From assembly GCF_015207395.1 (NCBI RefSeq), contig NZ_JADEWX010000041.1, positions 1-38,031 of the forward strand: DNA of 38,031 nucleotides, given 5' to 3'. The notes under the pieces were generated by a model. That model was not told where the DNA came from. It made no database searches and saw only the letters and a list, made by a program, of their open reading frames with translations. A program made the position numbers and the translations under genes. Positions 1 through 8,753 of this stretch are shown one piece after another. Positions within the stretch are counted from its first letter, which is position 1. Each line of letters opens with the position of its first letter. This stretch comes from Nodosilinea sp. LEGE 07088. Lineage in GTDB: Bacteria; Cyanobacteriota; Cyanobacteriia; Phormidesmidales; Phormidesmidaceae.

Positions 1-42
1 CCCCTATTCCCTCCCCCCTATTCCCTCCTCTCTATTCCCTCC
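1..42. repeat. 14-bp tandem repeat at window edge
   Basis: Three head-to-tail copies of a 14-bp pyrimidine-rich unit (CCCCTATTCCCTCC). Copies 1 and 2 are identical, copy 3 has two changes, and a CT-rich tail follows. The array begins at base 1, so it may extend outside the window. It lies about 100 bp upstream of the phosphoesterase gene. Confidence 0.85.
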
Positions 43-147
43 TCTCTCTCCACCTCAACTACAGCCTATGGCTACCGATTCGGTTGCCTAGGGGCTAGGC
101 TAGTAGAGAATCATGTCATTTCGTAACTAGCACACATTTTTAATTCC

Positions 148-1302
148 ATGGGACAGCGTTTTCGCTTCGCGATCATCAGCGACCCTCACATCGCTCAATC
201 GGAGACTATCTACAATGGCCCCAATCGGTTTCATTTAGTGGAAGTCAGCATTCCGGGTATCGAGCAAATTTTTGACCATCTAGAAACGCTGGATCTCGAC
301 TTTTTGCTGCTGCCCGGCGACCTCACCCAGCATGGTGAATGGGTGAACCACCGCTGGTTGATCGATCGCCTCAAGCGACTGCCGTTTCCGGTCTACGTGG
401 TGCCGGGCAACCACGATGTGATTGCCCGCGATGCCAGCGATCGCGCCATTGGCCTACACGACTTTCCGCGCCTGTACCAGGACTTTGGCTACAGCGACGG
501 CAAAACCCTGCACTACCAGCACGAAATTCTTCCTGGCGTGCGGCTGGTAGCGCTGAATTCAAATGCTTTTGAGCCATCGGGCGAACAGATTCGGGTGGGC
601 TATGTGGATCAGGCTCAGCTGGACTGGCTGGAGGAGACGCTGGTTCGGTACCGGGATGATCTGATTCTGGTGATGCTGCACCACAACGTGCTGGAGCACC
701 TGCCGGGGCAGTCAAATAGCCCCCTGGGACAGCGCTATATGGTGAGCAATGCCTCGGAAATCATTCGACGATTGCAGGCCGCCGGGGTGCGGCTAATGTT
801 TACCGGCCACCTACATGTGCAGGATGTGGCCCGCCAGGGCGACCTGTATGAGGTGTTGACCGGGTCGCTGGTGAGCTACCCGCACCCCTACCGGATTGTG
901 GAAATTGAGCACGGGGATAGCGCGCTGCGGGTGGAGGTGCGATCGCGCCGCCTGACCGCCGTGCATCCCTGGGATGACCTACAGGCGATGTCACATCAGT
1001 GGATGTGCGATCGCGCCGAGGGGTTTATGACCAAGTTTCTCACCAGCCCGCCGATTGGGCTGGCTGAGCACGAAGCGGCGGCGATCGCCCCGACCCTTAA
1101 AGACTTTTGGGCCAGCATTGCCGCAGGCGACCCCCAGATTGACTTCTCTCACCTGCCCCCCGAGGTACAAACGCGGCTGGCCCACTTTAACTCAGTCGAT
1201 GGCGAGGGCAACCCGCTGGCAATCGACAACACCGCTACGCTGGTGTGGTCAGGGGACGCCACGCCGTCCCCTGACCATAGCTCAACCCATAGCTCAACCT
1301 AG
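148..1302 (+). CDS. Calcineurin-like metallophosphoesterase (CpdA/Icc-like)
   Basis: Predicted cytoplasmic metal-dependent phosphodiesterase of 384 aa. The metallophosphoesterase blocks appear in order: SDPHIAQ (D12, H14), PGDLTQHGE (D58), PGNHD (N88, H89), MLHHN (H178/H179) and TGHLH (H221, H223). These are the ligands of the two-metal site. The arrangement matches the class III cyclic-nucleotide phosphodiesterase/Icc group, but the substrate (cAMP or another phosphodiester) cannot be read from sequence. There is no signal peptide. The C-terminal tail HSSTHSST comes from a 12-bp tandem duplication. No clear Shine-Dalgarno precedes the ATG, but the conserved strand starts immediately after it. 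The gene converges on the nuclease gene with only 2 bp between the stop codons. Confidence 0.9.
   Translation: MGQRFRFAIISDPHIAQSETIYNGPNRFHLVEVSIPGIEQIFDHLETLDLDFLLLPGDLTQHGEWVNHRWLIDRLKRLPFPVYVVPGNHDVIARDASDRAIGLHDFPRLYQDFGYSDGKTLHYQHEILPGVRLVALNSNAFEPSGEQIRVGYVDQAQLDWLEETLVRYRDDLILVMLHHNVLEHLPGQSNSPLGQRYMVSNASEIIRRLQAAGVRLMFTGHLHVQDVARQGDLYEVLTGSLVSYPHPYRIVEIEHGDSALRVEVRSRRLTAVHPWDDLQAMSHQWMCDRAEGFMTKFLTSPPIGLAEHEAAAIAPTLKDFWASIAAGDPQIDFSHLPPEVQTRLAHFNSVDGEGNPLAIDNTATLVWSGDATPSPDHSSTHSST
1246..1277 (+). other. 12-bp GC-rich hairpin inside the 3' end of the phosphoesterase gene
   Basis: Perfect inverted repeat 1246-1257 / 1266-1277 (arm TGGTCAGGGGAC) with an 8-base loop, inside the last codons of the phosphoesterase. 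No T-run follows on either strand. With only 2 bp between the converging stop codons, it may protect the 3' end of the mRNA or slow polymerase. That role is inference. Confidence 0.5.
1276..1299 (+). repeat. 12-bp tandem duplication at the gene end
   Basis: CATAGCTCAACC is repeated twice without a gap, giving the C-terminal residues HSST-HSST immediately before the stop codon. It looks like recent slippage in an unconstrained tail. Confidence 0.8.
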
Positions 1303-1304
1303 GT

Positions 1305-3947
1305 CTAAACCAGGAAATTCTCAGTACTGAGCATACCGGGAGTAACGCCCTCCAGCGTAACCAGGGGCCGATTCAGCAGGTTGCGGCGATCGCCGTTGGG
1401 GTCCACCGTGACCGTAGTATTGCCAAAGCCAAAGCTGATCAGGTTGACATAGTCCTCAAAGGGGGTGTCGCTACCGTAGTTAGCACCGGAGAAAATCCCT
1501 CTCAGATCAATTACGTCTTCTGCCGGATTAAAGTCTCGAATAATATCCAGTCCCTCATTCACGGCTTCGTAGACAAAGGTGTCGCGGCCTTCCCCGCCCG
1601 TGAGTAGGTCAATCCCTCGCCCACCGAGCAAAATATCATCACCCGCGCCGCCAATCAGGGTATCTAGGCCTCTGCGGCCTTCGATGCGATCGGCACTGTC
1701 AGTGCCGATGAGTACATCGCGTCCGTTCGTACCGACAATTTCGTTTAGAGCTGTCTCAAAGGTGAATCGGGCCAGCAACGGGTCATGATCGCTGGCTCGT
1801 CCATCGGTTTCCGCGAACTCAGCATTGACATGCACCGCATCGAACTCGGCCCCTGCCGCCAGCCCCTCACTGACCAAAATGTGATCGAGGGACTGAGAGT
1901 TGCCCTGAAAAATAAAAGAGTAGCGCTCATTTTCCGGCAGGGTTTCGGTCAGGTTGGTAAGGCCTGTGTTAGCCGCCAAATCTTTTACGGGAGAGACAAA
2001 CTCAAACTCGTTAAAATCGCCTAGCACCACCACGTTAGCGCCGGGGGCGTCGCTCACCAACCCATTGACGTAGTTCTGTACCGCCAGCGATTGAGCCTGA
2101 CGCTCGTCGAGAGAACCGTTGACGGCAACCTCTTCCTGGCGGGCTTCAAAGGGCTGCTCAGTGCCCAAAATTGGCGCACTGCCGCCCTTGGACGAAAAGT
2201 GGTTGTTGACCAGGGTGACAGTTTCGCCATTGAATTCAAAGCTAGCGACTAGGGGTAAACGCGCTCCAGCAAAGGCTTCGCCGCTACCCTGACCACCGAT
2301 GGTGGCTACCGAACCTTCAACCAGGTTCACACGGCTGGGGTCGTACAGGTAGGCAGTACGAATATTGGCTCCGGGCTGACCACCGCTGGCGTTATCGGTA
2401 ATAAAGGTGTTGTCGATAAAGGCATAGGTAGGGCCGCCCGCTGCGGCGATCGCATCCACCAGCGTTTGCAAGGTCACATCGGCTGCCGTCACGCCATCAT
2501 CGGTGCCGCCGGAGTTATCCTGCACTTCTTGCAGGCCAATGATGTCAGGACTGTTGAGGTTGTTGACAATCTGCTGGGCGATCGCCGCAAACCGACCGTT
2601 GGCAATGTCGGTGTCGCCGTCGCTGTCGTTGGGGTCGAGATTAAGCACGTTGTAGCTGGCCACCGTGAGCTGGTCGTCGCCCGAGGTCAGGGGGCTGACC
2701 TCGGGCGACAGCCCCGCCGCCTGAAGGGTGTTAGAAAAGTCTGCGGTAGCGACAATTTCAAAGTTGCCGAAGCCGTAGCCCACCACCCCGGTGACATCTC
2801 CCAGGCGATCGCCCACGCTCACGTCGGGAAAGGCAAAGTCAAACACCCCACTGTCGAACTGAATTTGCACTCGCTCGGGGTTGAAGTCGTCGGGGCTGAT
2901 GTTCAGGGTGCCGCGATCGCTCAGCCCGGTAGCCCCCGCGCCATTATCCACAACCCCAAAGATTTCACCAAATCTGTTGGTCCCGTTTACCACCAAGAAA
3001 TCTTGGGCCGTCACCCGCATCCCTTCCAGCGACTCGAAGAAATCGATGCCGTCGGTCTCGGGGTCAAAGCTGCCAAAGGCGTCGTCGTCAATGTTCTCAG
3101 TCGGGGGCACCCGGCCACCTGCGCCCAGAATTGTGGCGGCGGGCAGCGCATTGCCGGTGCTCAACACCGTTAGGGTGGGGGTGCCACTAATTTGCGTGGT
3201 GGATAGGTTGCGGGTAGACGCGCCGCCTGGGGTAAATTCTGACACGGTGCCCTCGACCCGGAGTTCATCGCCCACCGCTACGCCGGGGGCGCTGCTGGTA
3301 AAGACAAAGATCGCGTCAGAGGTCGCAAGATCGTCGTCACTCACCGGGTCTTGCAGGTAGAACCCGTTCGTATCTACCGCCGTGACGACGCCCGTGGTGA
3401 CCACCGCTTGCCCAACCAGGGGGGAGGTATGTCCAGCGCCCTGAATTTCGCCAATGCTGGTTAGCCCGCCACCGCCGCCGCCATTGCCCGCACCATTGAC
3501 ACTGCCTTTAGTCGCCGAGGCCGGGCCAGTCCAGGTGCCATTCAGCCGCTGTAGCGATTGGCCAGCAGGTTCACTGCCCGTCTCCGAAACTCCAATATCG
3601 GTACTGGTGAGACCAGCGGCGGGGCCATCGGTAGCCGTAAACTCTCCTTCGTAGCTGAGGAACTCGACCACATTGCCGGCGACATCGACCAGGGCAATAC
3701 CATCGGGGGAGCCGTTTTGGAGGCCGTTGACGGGCAGGTCAACCACAAATGTTCCCTGACCGTTGGCTTGATCGGCAACAATACCGCTGAGGGCAAAGGT
3801 GCCATAGGCCCCCCCCCCGTTGCCGTTGTAGAGTACCAGGCTGTAGCCCGTCAGGTCAGCCCCCGCACTGGCGGTGACTTCGATGAATTCACCCACGTCG
3901 GTGCCCGCGTTGTCGTAGTGAAATTCGCTAATAAAAACAGTTGCCAT
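1305..3947 (-). CDS. Secreted ExeM/NucH-type endonuclease with lamin-tail domain and RTX repeats
   Basis: Large extracellular nuclease of 880 aa. Order of domains: a lamin-tail-like domain at about residues 1-120 (FISEFHYDNAGTDVGEFIEV); a Gly-rich linker; an OB-fold-like region at about 165-400; an endonuclease/exonuclease/phosphatase domain at about 425-735, with VASYNVLN, IIGLQEVQD, VVLGDFNEFEF, LDHILVS and SDHDPL supplying the usual catalytic Asn, Glu, Asp and His motifs; then RTX calcium repeats (GGAGDDILLGGRGID...) near residues 745-790. The end resembles type I secretion substrates (VTLEGVTPGMLSTENFLV), and no classical signal peptide is present, so a type I exporter located elsewhere is likely. 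Probable role: degrading extracellular DNA for phosphate or in the biofilm. Convergent with the phosphoesterase. Confidence 0.9.
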   Translation of the reverse strand: MATVFISEFHYDNAGTDVGEFIEVTASAGADLTGYSLVLYNGNGGGAYGTFALSGIVADQANGQGTFVVDLPVNGLQNGSPDGIALVDVAGNVVEFLSYEGEFTATDGPAAGLTSTDIGVSETGSEPAGQSLQRLNGTWTGPASATKGSVNGAGNGGGGGGLTSIGEIQGAGHTSPLVGQAVVTTGVVTAVDTNGFYLQDPVSDDDLATSDAIFVFTSSAPGVAVGDELRVEGTVSEFTPGGASTRNLSTTQISGTPTLTVLSTGNALPAATILGAGGRVPPTENIDDDAFGSFDPETDGIDFFESLEGMRVTAQDFLVVNGTNRFGEIFGVVDNGAGATGLSDRGTLNISPDDFNPERVQIQFDSGVFDFAFPDVSVGDRLGDVTGVVGYGFGNFEIVATADFSNTLQAAGLSPEVSPLTSGDDQLTVASYNVLNLDPNDSDGDTDIANGRFAAIAQQIVNNLNSPDIIGLQEVQDNSGGTDDGVTAADVTLQTLVDAIAAAGGPTYAFIDNTFITDNASGGQPGANIRTAYLYDPSRVNLVEGSVATIGGQGSGEAFAGARLPLVASFEFNGETVTLVNNHFSSKGGSAPILGTEQPFEARQEEVAVNGSLDERQAQSLAVQNYVNGLVSDAPGANVVVLGDFNEFEFVSPVKDLAANTGLTNLTETLPENERYSFIFQGNSQSLDHILVSEGLAAGAEFDAVHVNAEFAETDGRASDHDPLLARFTFETALNEIVGTNGRDVLIGTDSADRIEGRRGLDTLIGGAGDDILLGGRGIDLLTGGEGRDTFVYEAVNEGLDIIRDFNPAEDVIDLRGIFSGANYGSDTPFEDYVNLISFGFGNTTVTVDPNGDRRNLLNRPLVTLEGVTPGMLSTENFLV

Positions 3948-4602
3948 GGAAAATACTTACCCCAATAATTCCAGTTTTTAGCCGCACAAAACCAGCCCCC
4001 TCGCTGATGGGGCTTAAGACAAAACTCTCTATCGACACAAAAAAACTGCTAGCCGAAGGTAGCAAAAAGGCTCAAATAGCCCGATCTCGCAGGCTGAGCT
4101 CTAGATTCAAAACCAGGTTGAATGTACGGAATGACTCAATCTCTGTACTTATTCGCATCGCGGTACGCTGCAACAGAAGCATTGTAAAGTTACGCTAGAG
4201 CTATCAGTGTTTTCACATCAAACAGTAACAGAACACCGATGACCCCTCAGTAAAGGTGTGGTTAAAAGTGATTTAAATAACCCAGATAGCTACGGTTTTC
4301 ATCAGACCTTTCGTCATGACCTTAGCCATCTGGCCGCGATCGCTAAGCGGATGGTTTTAACGAGTCAAAAAAAACACCACCCGCCTAACTATGATCGGGA
4401 GCATGGCCAAGTCGATCCGGGTTGCTGATGTGTCCGGTCGCTATTTGGCAGCTCGAATTAGGCTTCACCACAGGGTTGCCACGCCCTTTGATCGGGTTTT
4501 GGGAGCGAGTTGGCCGATGGGTTACCTGTGCACCTTTACAACCGACAATCCCTTGATTACCGTGATGAGTAGGTTTTTGTATCGTTTGTGGACTCATTCT
4601 CT
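3948..4602. other. Divergent intergenic region, no gene seen
   Basis: About 650 bp between the nuclease start (minus strand) and the reductase start (plus strand). Open frames here lack recognisable protein features and overlap the flanking genes. The region includes one HIP1 site near 4334 and a small AGCCCC/GGGGCT hairpin at 3994-4014 in the nuclease leader. Promoters for both genes presumably lie here, but none is clear. Confidence 0.5.
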
Positions 4603-5784
4603 ATGCAGTATCGGCGCTTCGGTCGCACCGAGCTTCAGATGCCCGTGTTTTCCTGCGGCGGCATGCGGTACCAGCACTCGTGGAAAGACGTGCCCCTTGA
4701 GCACATTCCACAGAAAAATCAGGAAAATTTGAACAGTACGATCCATCGTGCTTTAGCGGTGGGCATTAACCACATCGAGACAGCGCGGGGCTATGGCACC
4801 TCTGAAATTCAGCTCGGGCAGATTTTGCCGGCGTTAGATCGCGATCGCATCATCGTCCAAACCAAAGTTTCTCCCACCGCAGACCCCGCCGAGTTTCGCC
4901 AACATCTCACCCAATCCCTAGCTAACCTCAAGCTCGACACGGTGGATCTACTGGGCATCCACGGCATCAATACCGCTGAGCTTTTAGACTGGACGCTGCG
5001 CCCCGGTGGCTGTATGGAAGTGGCGCGGGAGTTTCAGCGTCAGGGGCGAGTGCGGTTTATTGGCTTCTCGACCCATGCGCCGACGGCGATCATTCGGCAA
5101 GCCATTGCTAGCGACCAGTTCGACTATGTCAACCTGCACTGGTACTACATCAACCAAGACAACTGGCCTGCGATCGATCTGGCCCAGCGTCACGACCTAG
5201 GGGTCTTTATCATCAGTCCGTCAGATAAAGGGGGGCATCTTTACACCCCTCCGGCCAAACTGGTGGAGCTTTGCGAGCCGCTGAGCCCCATGGTGTTTAA
5301 CGATCTGTTTTGCCTCAGCCACCCTCAGGTGCATACCCTCAGCGTTGGTGCGGCGCAACCCACTGATTTTGATGAACACCTCAAGGTGCTGCCGTTGCTG
5401 ACCGATAGCGATCGCCATCTAACCCCCGCGCTCGATCGTCTGCACCACCATGCCCAAACCGTTCTGGGCGAAGACTGGCTACACACCTGGGCCCTGGGCC
5501 TGCCCGACCCCGACGAGACCCCTGGCAACATCAATATTCCCGCCATTTTGCGGCTGCGAAATCTGCTGCTGGCTTTTGAGATGGAAGACTATGCCAAGGC
5601 CCGCTACAACATGCTGGGCAACGCAGGCCACTGGTTCCCCGGCGAAAAAGCCGAGAACCTGGATCAGGTGGATCTGTCAGACTGTCTGCGCCGCAGCCCC
5701 TATGCAGAGCAAATTCCGCACCTGCTGGCCGAGGCCCACGAAAAATTGGCGGGTCAGGCCATGGCTCGATTGTCTAACGCTTAG
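4603..5784 (+). CDS. Aldo/keto reductase, COG1453-like, without its Fe-S cysteines
   Basis: NAD(P)H-dependent oxidoreductase of 393 aa with a TIM-barrel fold. I prefer the ATG at 4603, because MQYRRFGRTELQMP is the family N-terminus; an in-frame GTG lies 15 bp upstream at 4588. Tetrad positions: E59 in HIETARGYG (Asp in most family members), Y64, K88 in QTKVSP and H120 in LLGIHG. The C-terminal section (GNAGHWFPGEKAENLD...CLRRSPYAEQIPHLL) aligns in position with the ferredoxin-like tail of COG1453 reductases, where a Cx2Cx2Cx3CP cluster binds 4Fe-4S. Here only one cysteine remains, so no cluster can form. The substrate is unknown. Confidence 0.85.
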   Translation: MQYRRFGRTELQMPVFSCGGMRYQHSWKDVPLEHIPQKNQENLNSTIHRALAVGINHIETARGYGTSEIQLGQILPALDRDRIIVQTKVSPTADPAEFRQHLTQSLANLKLDTVDLLGIHGINTAELLDWTLRPGGCMEVAREFQRQGRVRFIGFSTHAPTAIIRQAIASDQFDYVNLHWYYINQDNWPAIDLAQRHDLGVFIISPSDKGGHLYTPPAKLVELCEPLSPMVFNDLFCLSHPQVHTLSVGAAQPTDFDEHLKVLPLLTDSDRHLTPALDRLHHHAQTVLGEDWLHTWALGLPDPDETPGNINIPAILRLRNLLLAFEMEDYAKARYNMLGNAGHWFPGEKAENLDQVDLSDCLRRSPYAEQIPHLLAEAHEKLAGQAMARLSNA

Positions 5785-5986
5785 AGCAGCTTGCTTCCTT
5801 GGCGAGGGGGGCGAGGCGATCCCCTCCCGGTAGGGGCAAGGCTAGAGCCGTCTTAGCCAGTGCTCACCCTACTGCGCAGGGCGATCCCAGGGCTTCATTA
5901 TATTTTTAGGGGGAATCTCCCCAAATCCAGAAGTTTTATGAGGAGTGATCTTAAGACTTTGTTACGATGTACACAACTGTGCAATT

Positions 5987-5992
5987 AGGAGA
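5987..5992 (+). promoter_or_regulatory. Ribosome binding site that decides the rpe start
   Basis: AGGAGA lies 10 bases before the ATG at 6003. An in-frame ATG at 5967 has no such site and would add 12 residues foreign to the family. Confidence 0.75.
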
Positions 5993-6002
5993 ACCATCCA
6001 AC

Positions 6003-6713
6003 ATGCCTCGCACCTCTACAAACAAGAGCTCCGTCGTGATCTCTCCCTCGATTTTGTCGGCAGACTTTAGCCGCTTGGGCGAAGAAATTAAAGCCGCTGA
6101 CGAAGCCGGGGCCGATTGGATTCATGTAGATGTGATGGATGGTCGCTTTGTGCCGAACATCACCATTGGGCCTCTGATTGTGAGCGCCATTCGCCCGGTG
6201 ACTCAAAAGCCGCTCGATGTACACCTGATGATCGTCGAGCCGGAGAAGTACGTGGCCGATTTTGCTAAGGCTGGCGCTGACATTATCTCTGTGCACTGTG
6301 AGCACAATGCCTCTCCCCACCTCCATCGCACCCTCGGCCAAATCAAAGAACTGGGCAAGGAAGCGGGGGTCGTGCTCAACCCCTCTACCCCCCTATCGCT
6401 GATTGAGAATGTGCTCGACCTCTGTGACCTGGTGCTGATCATGAGCGTTAACCCCGGCTTTGGTGGTCAGAGCTTTATTCCCACCATGGTGGATAAGATT
6501 CGCGACCTGCGTACCCTGTGCAACGAGCGTGGCTTGGATCCCTGGATCGAGGTTGACGGCGGCCTCAAGGTCAACAATACCTGGCAGGTACTCGAAGCTG
6601 GTGCCAATGCCATTGTGGCGGGTTCAGCGGTGTTTAAGGCCCCAGATTACGCAACTGCGATCGAGGGCATTCGCCACAGCAAGCGCCCCGCCCCTGAGCT
6701 AGCTGCGGTTTAA
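6003..6713 (+). CDS. rpe: Ribulose-phosphate 3-epimerase
   Basis: Interconverts D-ribulose 5-phosphate and D-xylulose 5-phosphate in the Calvin cycle and pentose phosphate pathway; cytoplasmic, 236 aa from the ATG at 6003. Family landmarks are all present: [15 protein letters not shown] at the N-terminus, the metal/catalytic segment [38 protein letters not shown], the catalytic Asp in IEVDGG, and the phosphate-binding end [10 protein letters not shown]. Length is typical and nothing is missing. It is a single gene ended by a strong hairpin shared with the converging cyclase gene. An AT-rich stretch with a weak -10-like TTACGAT at about 5960-5966 may be its promoter. Confidence 0.97.
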   Translation: MPRTSTNKSSVVISPSILSADFSRLGEEIKAADEAGADWIHVDVMDGRFVPNITIGPLIVSAIRPVTQKPLDVHLMIVEPEKYVADFAKAGADIISVHCEHNASPHLHRTLGQIKELGKEAGVVLNPSTPLSLIENVLDLCDLVLIMSVNPGFGGQSFIPTMVDKIRDLRTLCNERGLDPWIEVDGGLKVNNTWQVLEAGANAIVAGSAVFKAPDYATAIEGIRHSKRPAPELAAV

Positions 6714-6744
6714 GCCGTACGGTTAGCTAGTCAGAACCTTGTCA

Positions 6745-6788
6745 TAGCCAGGGCTAGGTGCGCCGATCGGTAAACCTAGCCCTGGCTA
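6745..6788. terminator. Bidirectional terminator between rpe and the cyclase gene
   Basis: Perfect 15-bp inverted repeat 6745-6759 / 6774-6788 (arm TAGCCAGGGCTAGGT) with a 14-base loop, followed on the plus strand by AGTTTTG. The right arm contains the stop codon (6786-6788) of the minus-strand cyclase gene. The symmetry and the convergent position suggest it terminates both transcripts. Confidence 0.75.
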
Positions 6789-8720
6789 GTTTTGAGGGGT
6801 ATAGGGCAGCTGATCGAGGTGTTGCCTCAGATCTTTTTGTACCTGGTGATAGAGCTGATCGGTATCGCCTTTGAGAGCGACGACGCCATAGACCTGTACT
6901 GCTTCGTGATCGCGGCCAGCCAGTACATGGTTGCCATGGTCCACGGTAATGATGTGATCTTTGACCAGGTCATAGCAGGGCTGGGTAATTAGAATATCGG
7001 TGCCGATCATCTTGGTCAGGCCCTCAATGCGGCTGGCCACATTAACTGTGTCGCCGATGGCAGTGTACTCTAGGCGCTGCACTGACCCCACATTACCCAC
7101 CACCAGTTCCCCGTAGCTGATGCCGATGCCATTGTAGAGGGGGGGCAGATGTCGGGCTTTGAGCTGAGTGCGTAGGGTAGCTAGAGCCTCGCGCATGGTC
7201 AGGGCGGCATGGATGGCTCCCAATGCATCTTGCTCTGGGCCCTGGGACTTGGGTGCGCCAAACTCAGCCATCACGGCGTCGCCAATAAACTTGTCGATGG
7301 TGCCCCGGTGGTCCAAAATGGCCTCGACCATCACATCGAGATAGGTATTGAGCAGGCTGACGGTTTCGATCGCCCCCAGCTGGTAGGAAATTCGGCTAAA
7401 CCCGCGAATATCTGAAAACAACACCGCCGCCTGAAATTTTTGCCCGACAGTCAGGCTGGTAAAGTCTTCGGGCTGATTGAGAATCTCTTGGGCAACCGAG
7501 GGGGCGACATAGCGCTCTAAAGTCCGACGCAGGCGCTGCTCTTCGAGGCGGTTGCTGACTGCTCCAGTGGCGATATAGGTAATTCCGCCCATGCCCAGAC
7601 AGGCCACCGGAATGGCTAGGGGGACAATGCGATCGCGGTGTACCATCAGCAGGTAGGCCAGCGCTCCCCAAGCTGCGATCGCCGCCAAAAAAGTCACTAG
7701 CCTGGGTACTGGTTGGGTAAAGCGGTAGCCCAACCCCAGACCGATGGCCCCGATGGCGATGGCGGTAACCAAGGCCTGAGCCAGCGGGTTGGCGATCGCA
7801 GCGTTAAGGGTTCTGCCCTCAATCATGGCGGCTAGGGCATGGGCATGAATCTCGACTCCGGGCATGTTGCCGTCGATCGGAGTGCGTTTACGATCCTGAA
7901 AGGATTCGGCCAGGGGGCCAATCAATACAATCTTGCCCTCGAACTGAGCGGCAATCAGCGGCCAGTTGTCGGGGTCGAGCACCTGCACAAACGATACCGT
8001 CGGAAACGTCCCCGCCGGGCCGTAAAAGAAAAGCGCTTCACTGGTTTGCTCAGGGCGAGGATAGCCCGCAGCGAGCAGCGTCGCCTGGGCGAACGAAGGT
8101 AGCCTATCGGTAAATCCGTGGGTCTGGCGTAGGGTCTCAATCCCTCGTTCTGGAAAGGCCCGGTACTTGCCATCGACACCCACCTCCAGGTTGATCAACC
8201 CCGCCTTAGCCCGATCGCCATAGATGGGCTGTAGCAGGTTGGTGAACAGGCCAAAGTCACTGGTTGACACATCGTAGGCTGCCGCCAGGGCAACGCGATC
8301 GCCCCAGCGATCCAAGGTTGCCGCCAGCGCTGCATCGTCGGCGGGGCCGTAGCCGCTGGGGTCTACCAGCAGCACATCGATCGCAACAGCCTTAGCCCCC
8401 GCCGCCATCAGCTGCTCAATAGCTTGGGCATAGGCCAGTCGCTGCCAGGGCCAAATTGCCAGCGGGGCCAAAAACGGGTAGCGATCGGGGTCAGCCTGAT
8501 AGAGATCACCCTGGGACAGCGAATACTCATCAATCCCCAGAATGACAATGTCTGCTGGCGGTGGCACTGGTCCCCGCAGCCTTAGTAAAAACGACTGGGC
8601 CTGCCCTTCAATTAACACAATCCACGGATGCTGCGAGGCCAGGGTAACGGCCCCAAAGACCGCCCAGCTCACCATTAACCCATGACCCAGCTGGAAAATA
8701 CGTCGGTAGGCTCTAACCAC
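6786..8720 (-). CDS. CHASE2-domain class III adenylate cyclase
   Basis: Membrane-bound cyclase of 644 aa with a GTG start. A signal-anchor helix at about residues 12-30 leads into an extracytoplasmic CHASE2 sensor (about 40-300: ADIVILGIDEYS, PWQRLAYAQAIEQL, GKIVLIG, MPGVEIHAHALAAMI). Three membrane helices follow at about 310-385, a short linker, and then the catalytic domain at about 430-620. Metal ligands are D437 (LFSDIRGF) and D481 (FIGDAVMAEFG). K477 and D557 (AIGDTVNVASR) are the purine-selecting positions and favour ATP over GTP; N560 and R564 are the transition-state pair. Product predicted: cAMP. It lies 33 bp downstream of the FecR-domain gene on the same strand, so cotranscription is likely. 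Confidence 0.93.
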   Translation of the reverse strand: MVRAYRRIFQLGHGLMVSWAVFGAVTLASQHPWIVLIEGQAQSFLLRLRGPVPPPADIVILGIDEYSLSQGDLYQADPDRYPFLAPLAIWPWQRLAYAQAIEQLMAAGAKAVAIDVLLVDPSGYGPADDAALAATLDRWGDRVALAAAYDVSTSDFGLFTNLLQPIYGDRAKAGLINLEVGVDGKYRAFPERGIETLRQTHGFTDRLPSFAQATLLAAGYPRPEQTSEALFFYGPAGTFPTVSFVQVLDPDNWPLIAAQFEGKIVLIGPLAESFQDRKRTPIDGNMPGVEIHAHALAAMIEGRTLNAAIANPLAQALVTAIAIGAIGLGLGYRFTQPVPRLVTFLAAIAAWGALAYLLMVHRDRIVPLAIPVACLGMGGITYIATGAVSNRLEEQRLRRTLERYVAPSVAQEILNQPEDFTSLTVGQKFQAAVLFSDIRGFSRISYQLGAIETVSLLNTYLDVMVEAILDHRGTIDKFIGDAVMAEFGAPKSQGPEQDALGAIHAALTMREALATLRTQLKARHLPPLYNGIGISYGELVVGNVGSVQRLEYTAIGDTVNVASRIEGLTKMIGTDILITQPCYDLVKDHIITVDHGNHVLAGRDHEAVQVYGVVALKGDTDQLYHQVQKDLRQHLDQLPYTPQN

Positions 8721-8753
8721 AGTAGCTATTCTCTTGGTGTAGTCGACGCGATC

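Noticed and set aside
2466-3173. 235-codon open frame antisense to the nuclease gene
   Set aside because: It lies fully inside the nuclease gene, which has clear domain motifs; GC-rich codon bias keeps the opposite frame open.
3941-4198. 85-codon basic open frame overlapping the nuclease start
   Set aside because: It lacks a ribosome site and overlaps a real start codon; the Arg/Lys/Ser-rich composition looks random.
4391-4732. 113-codon open frame between the nuclease and reductase genes
   Set aside because: Runs into the reductase gene in another frame and has no recognisable features.
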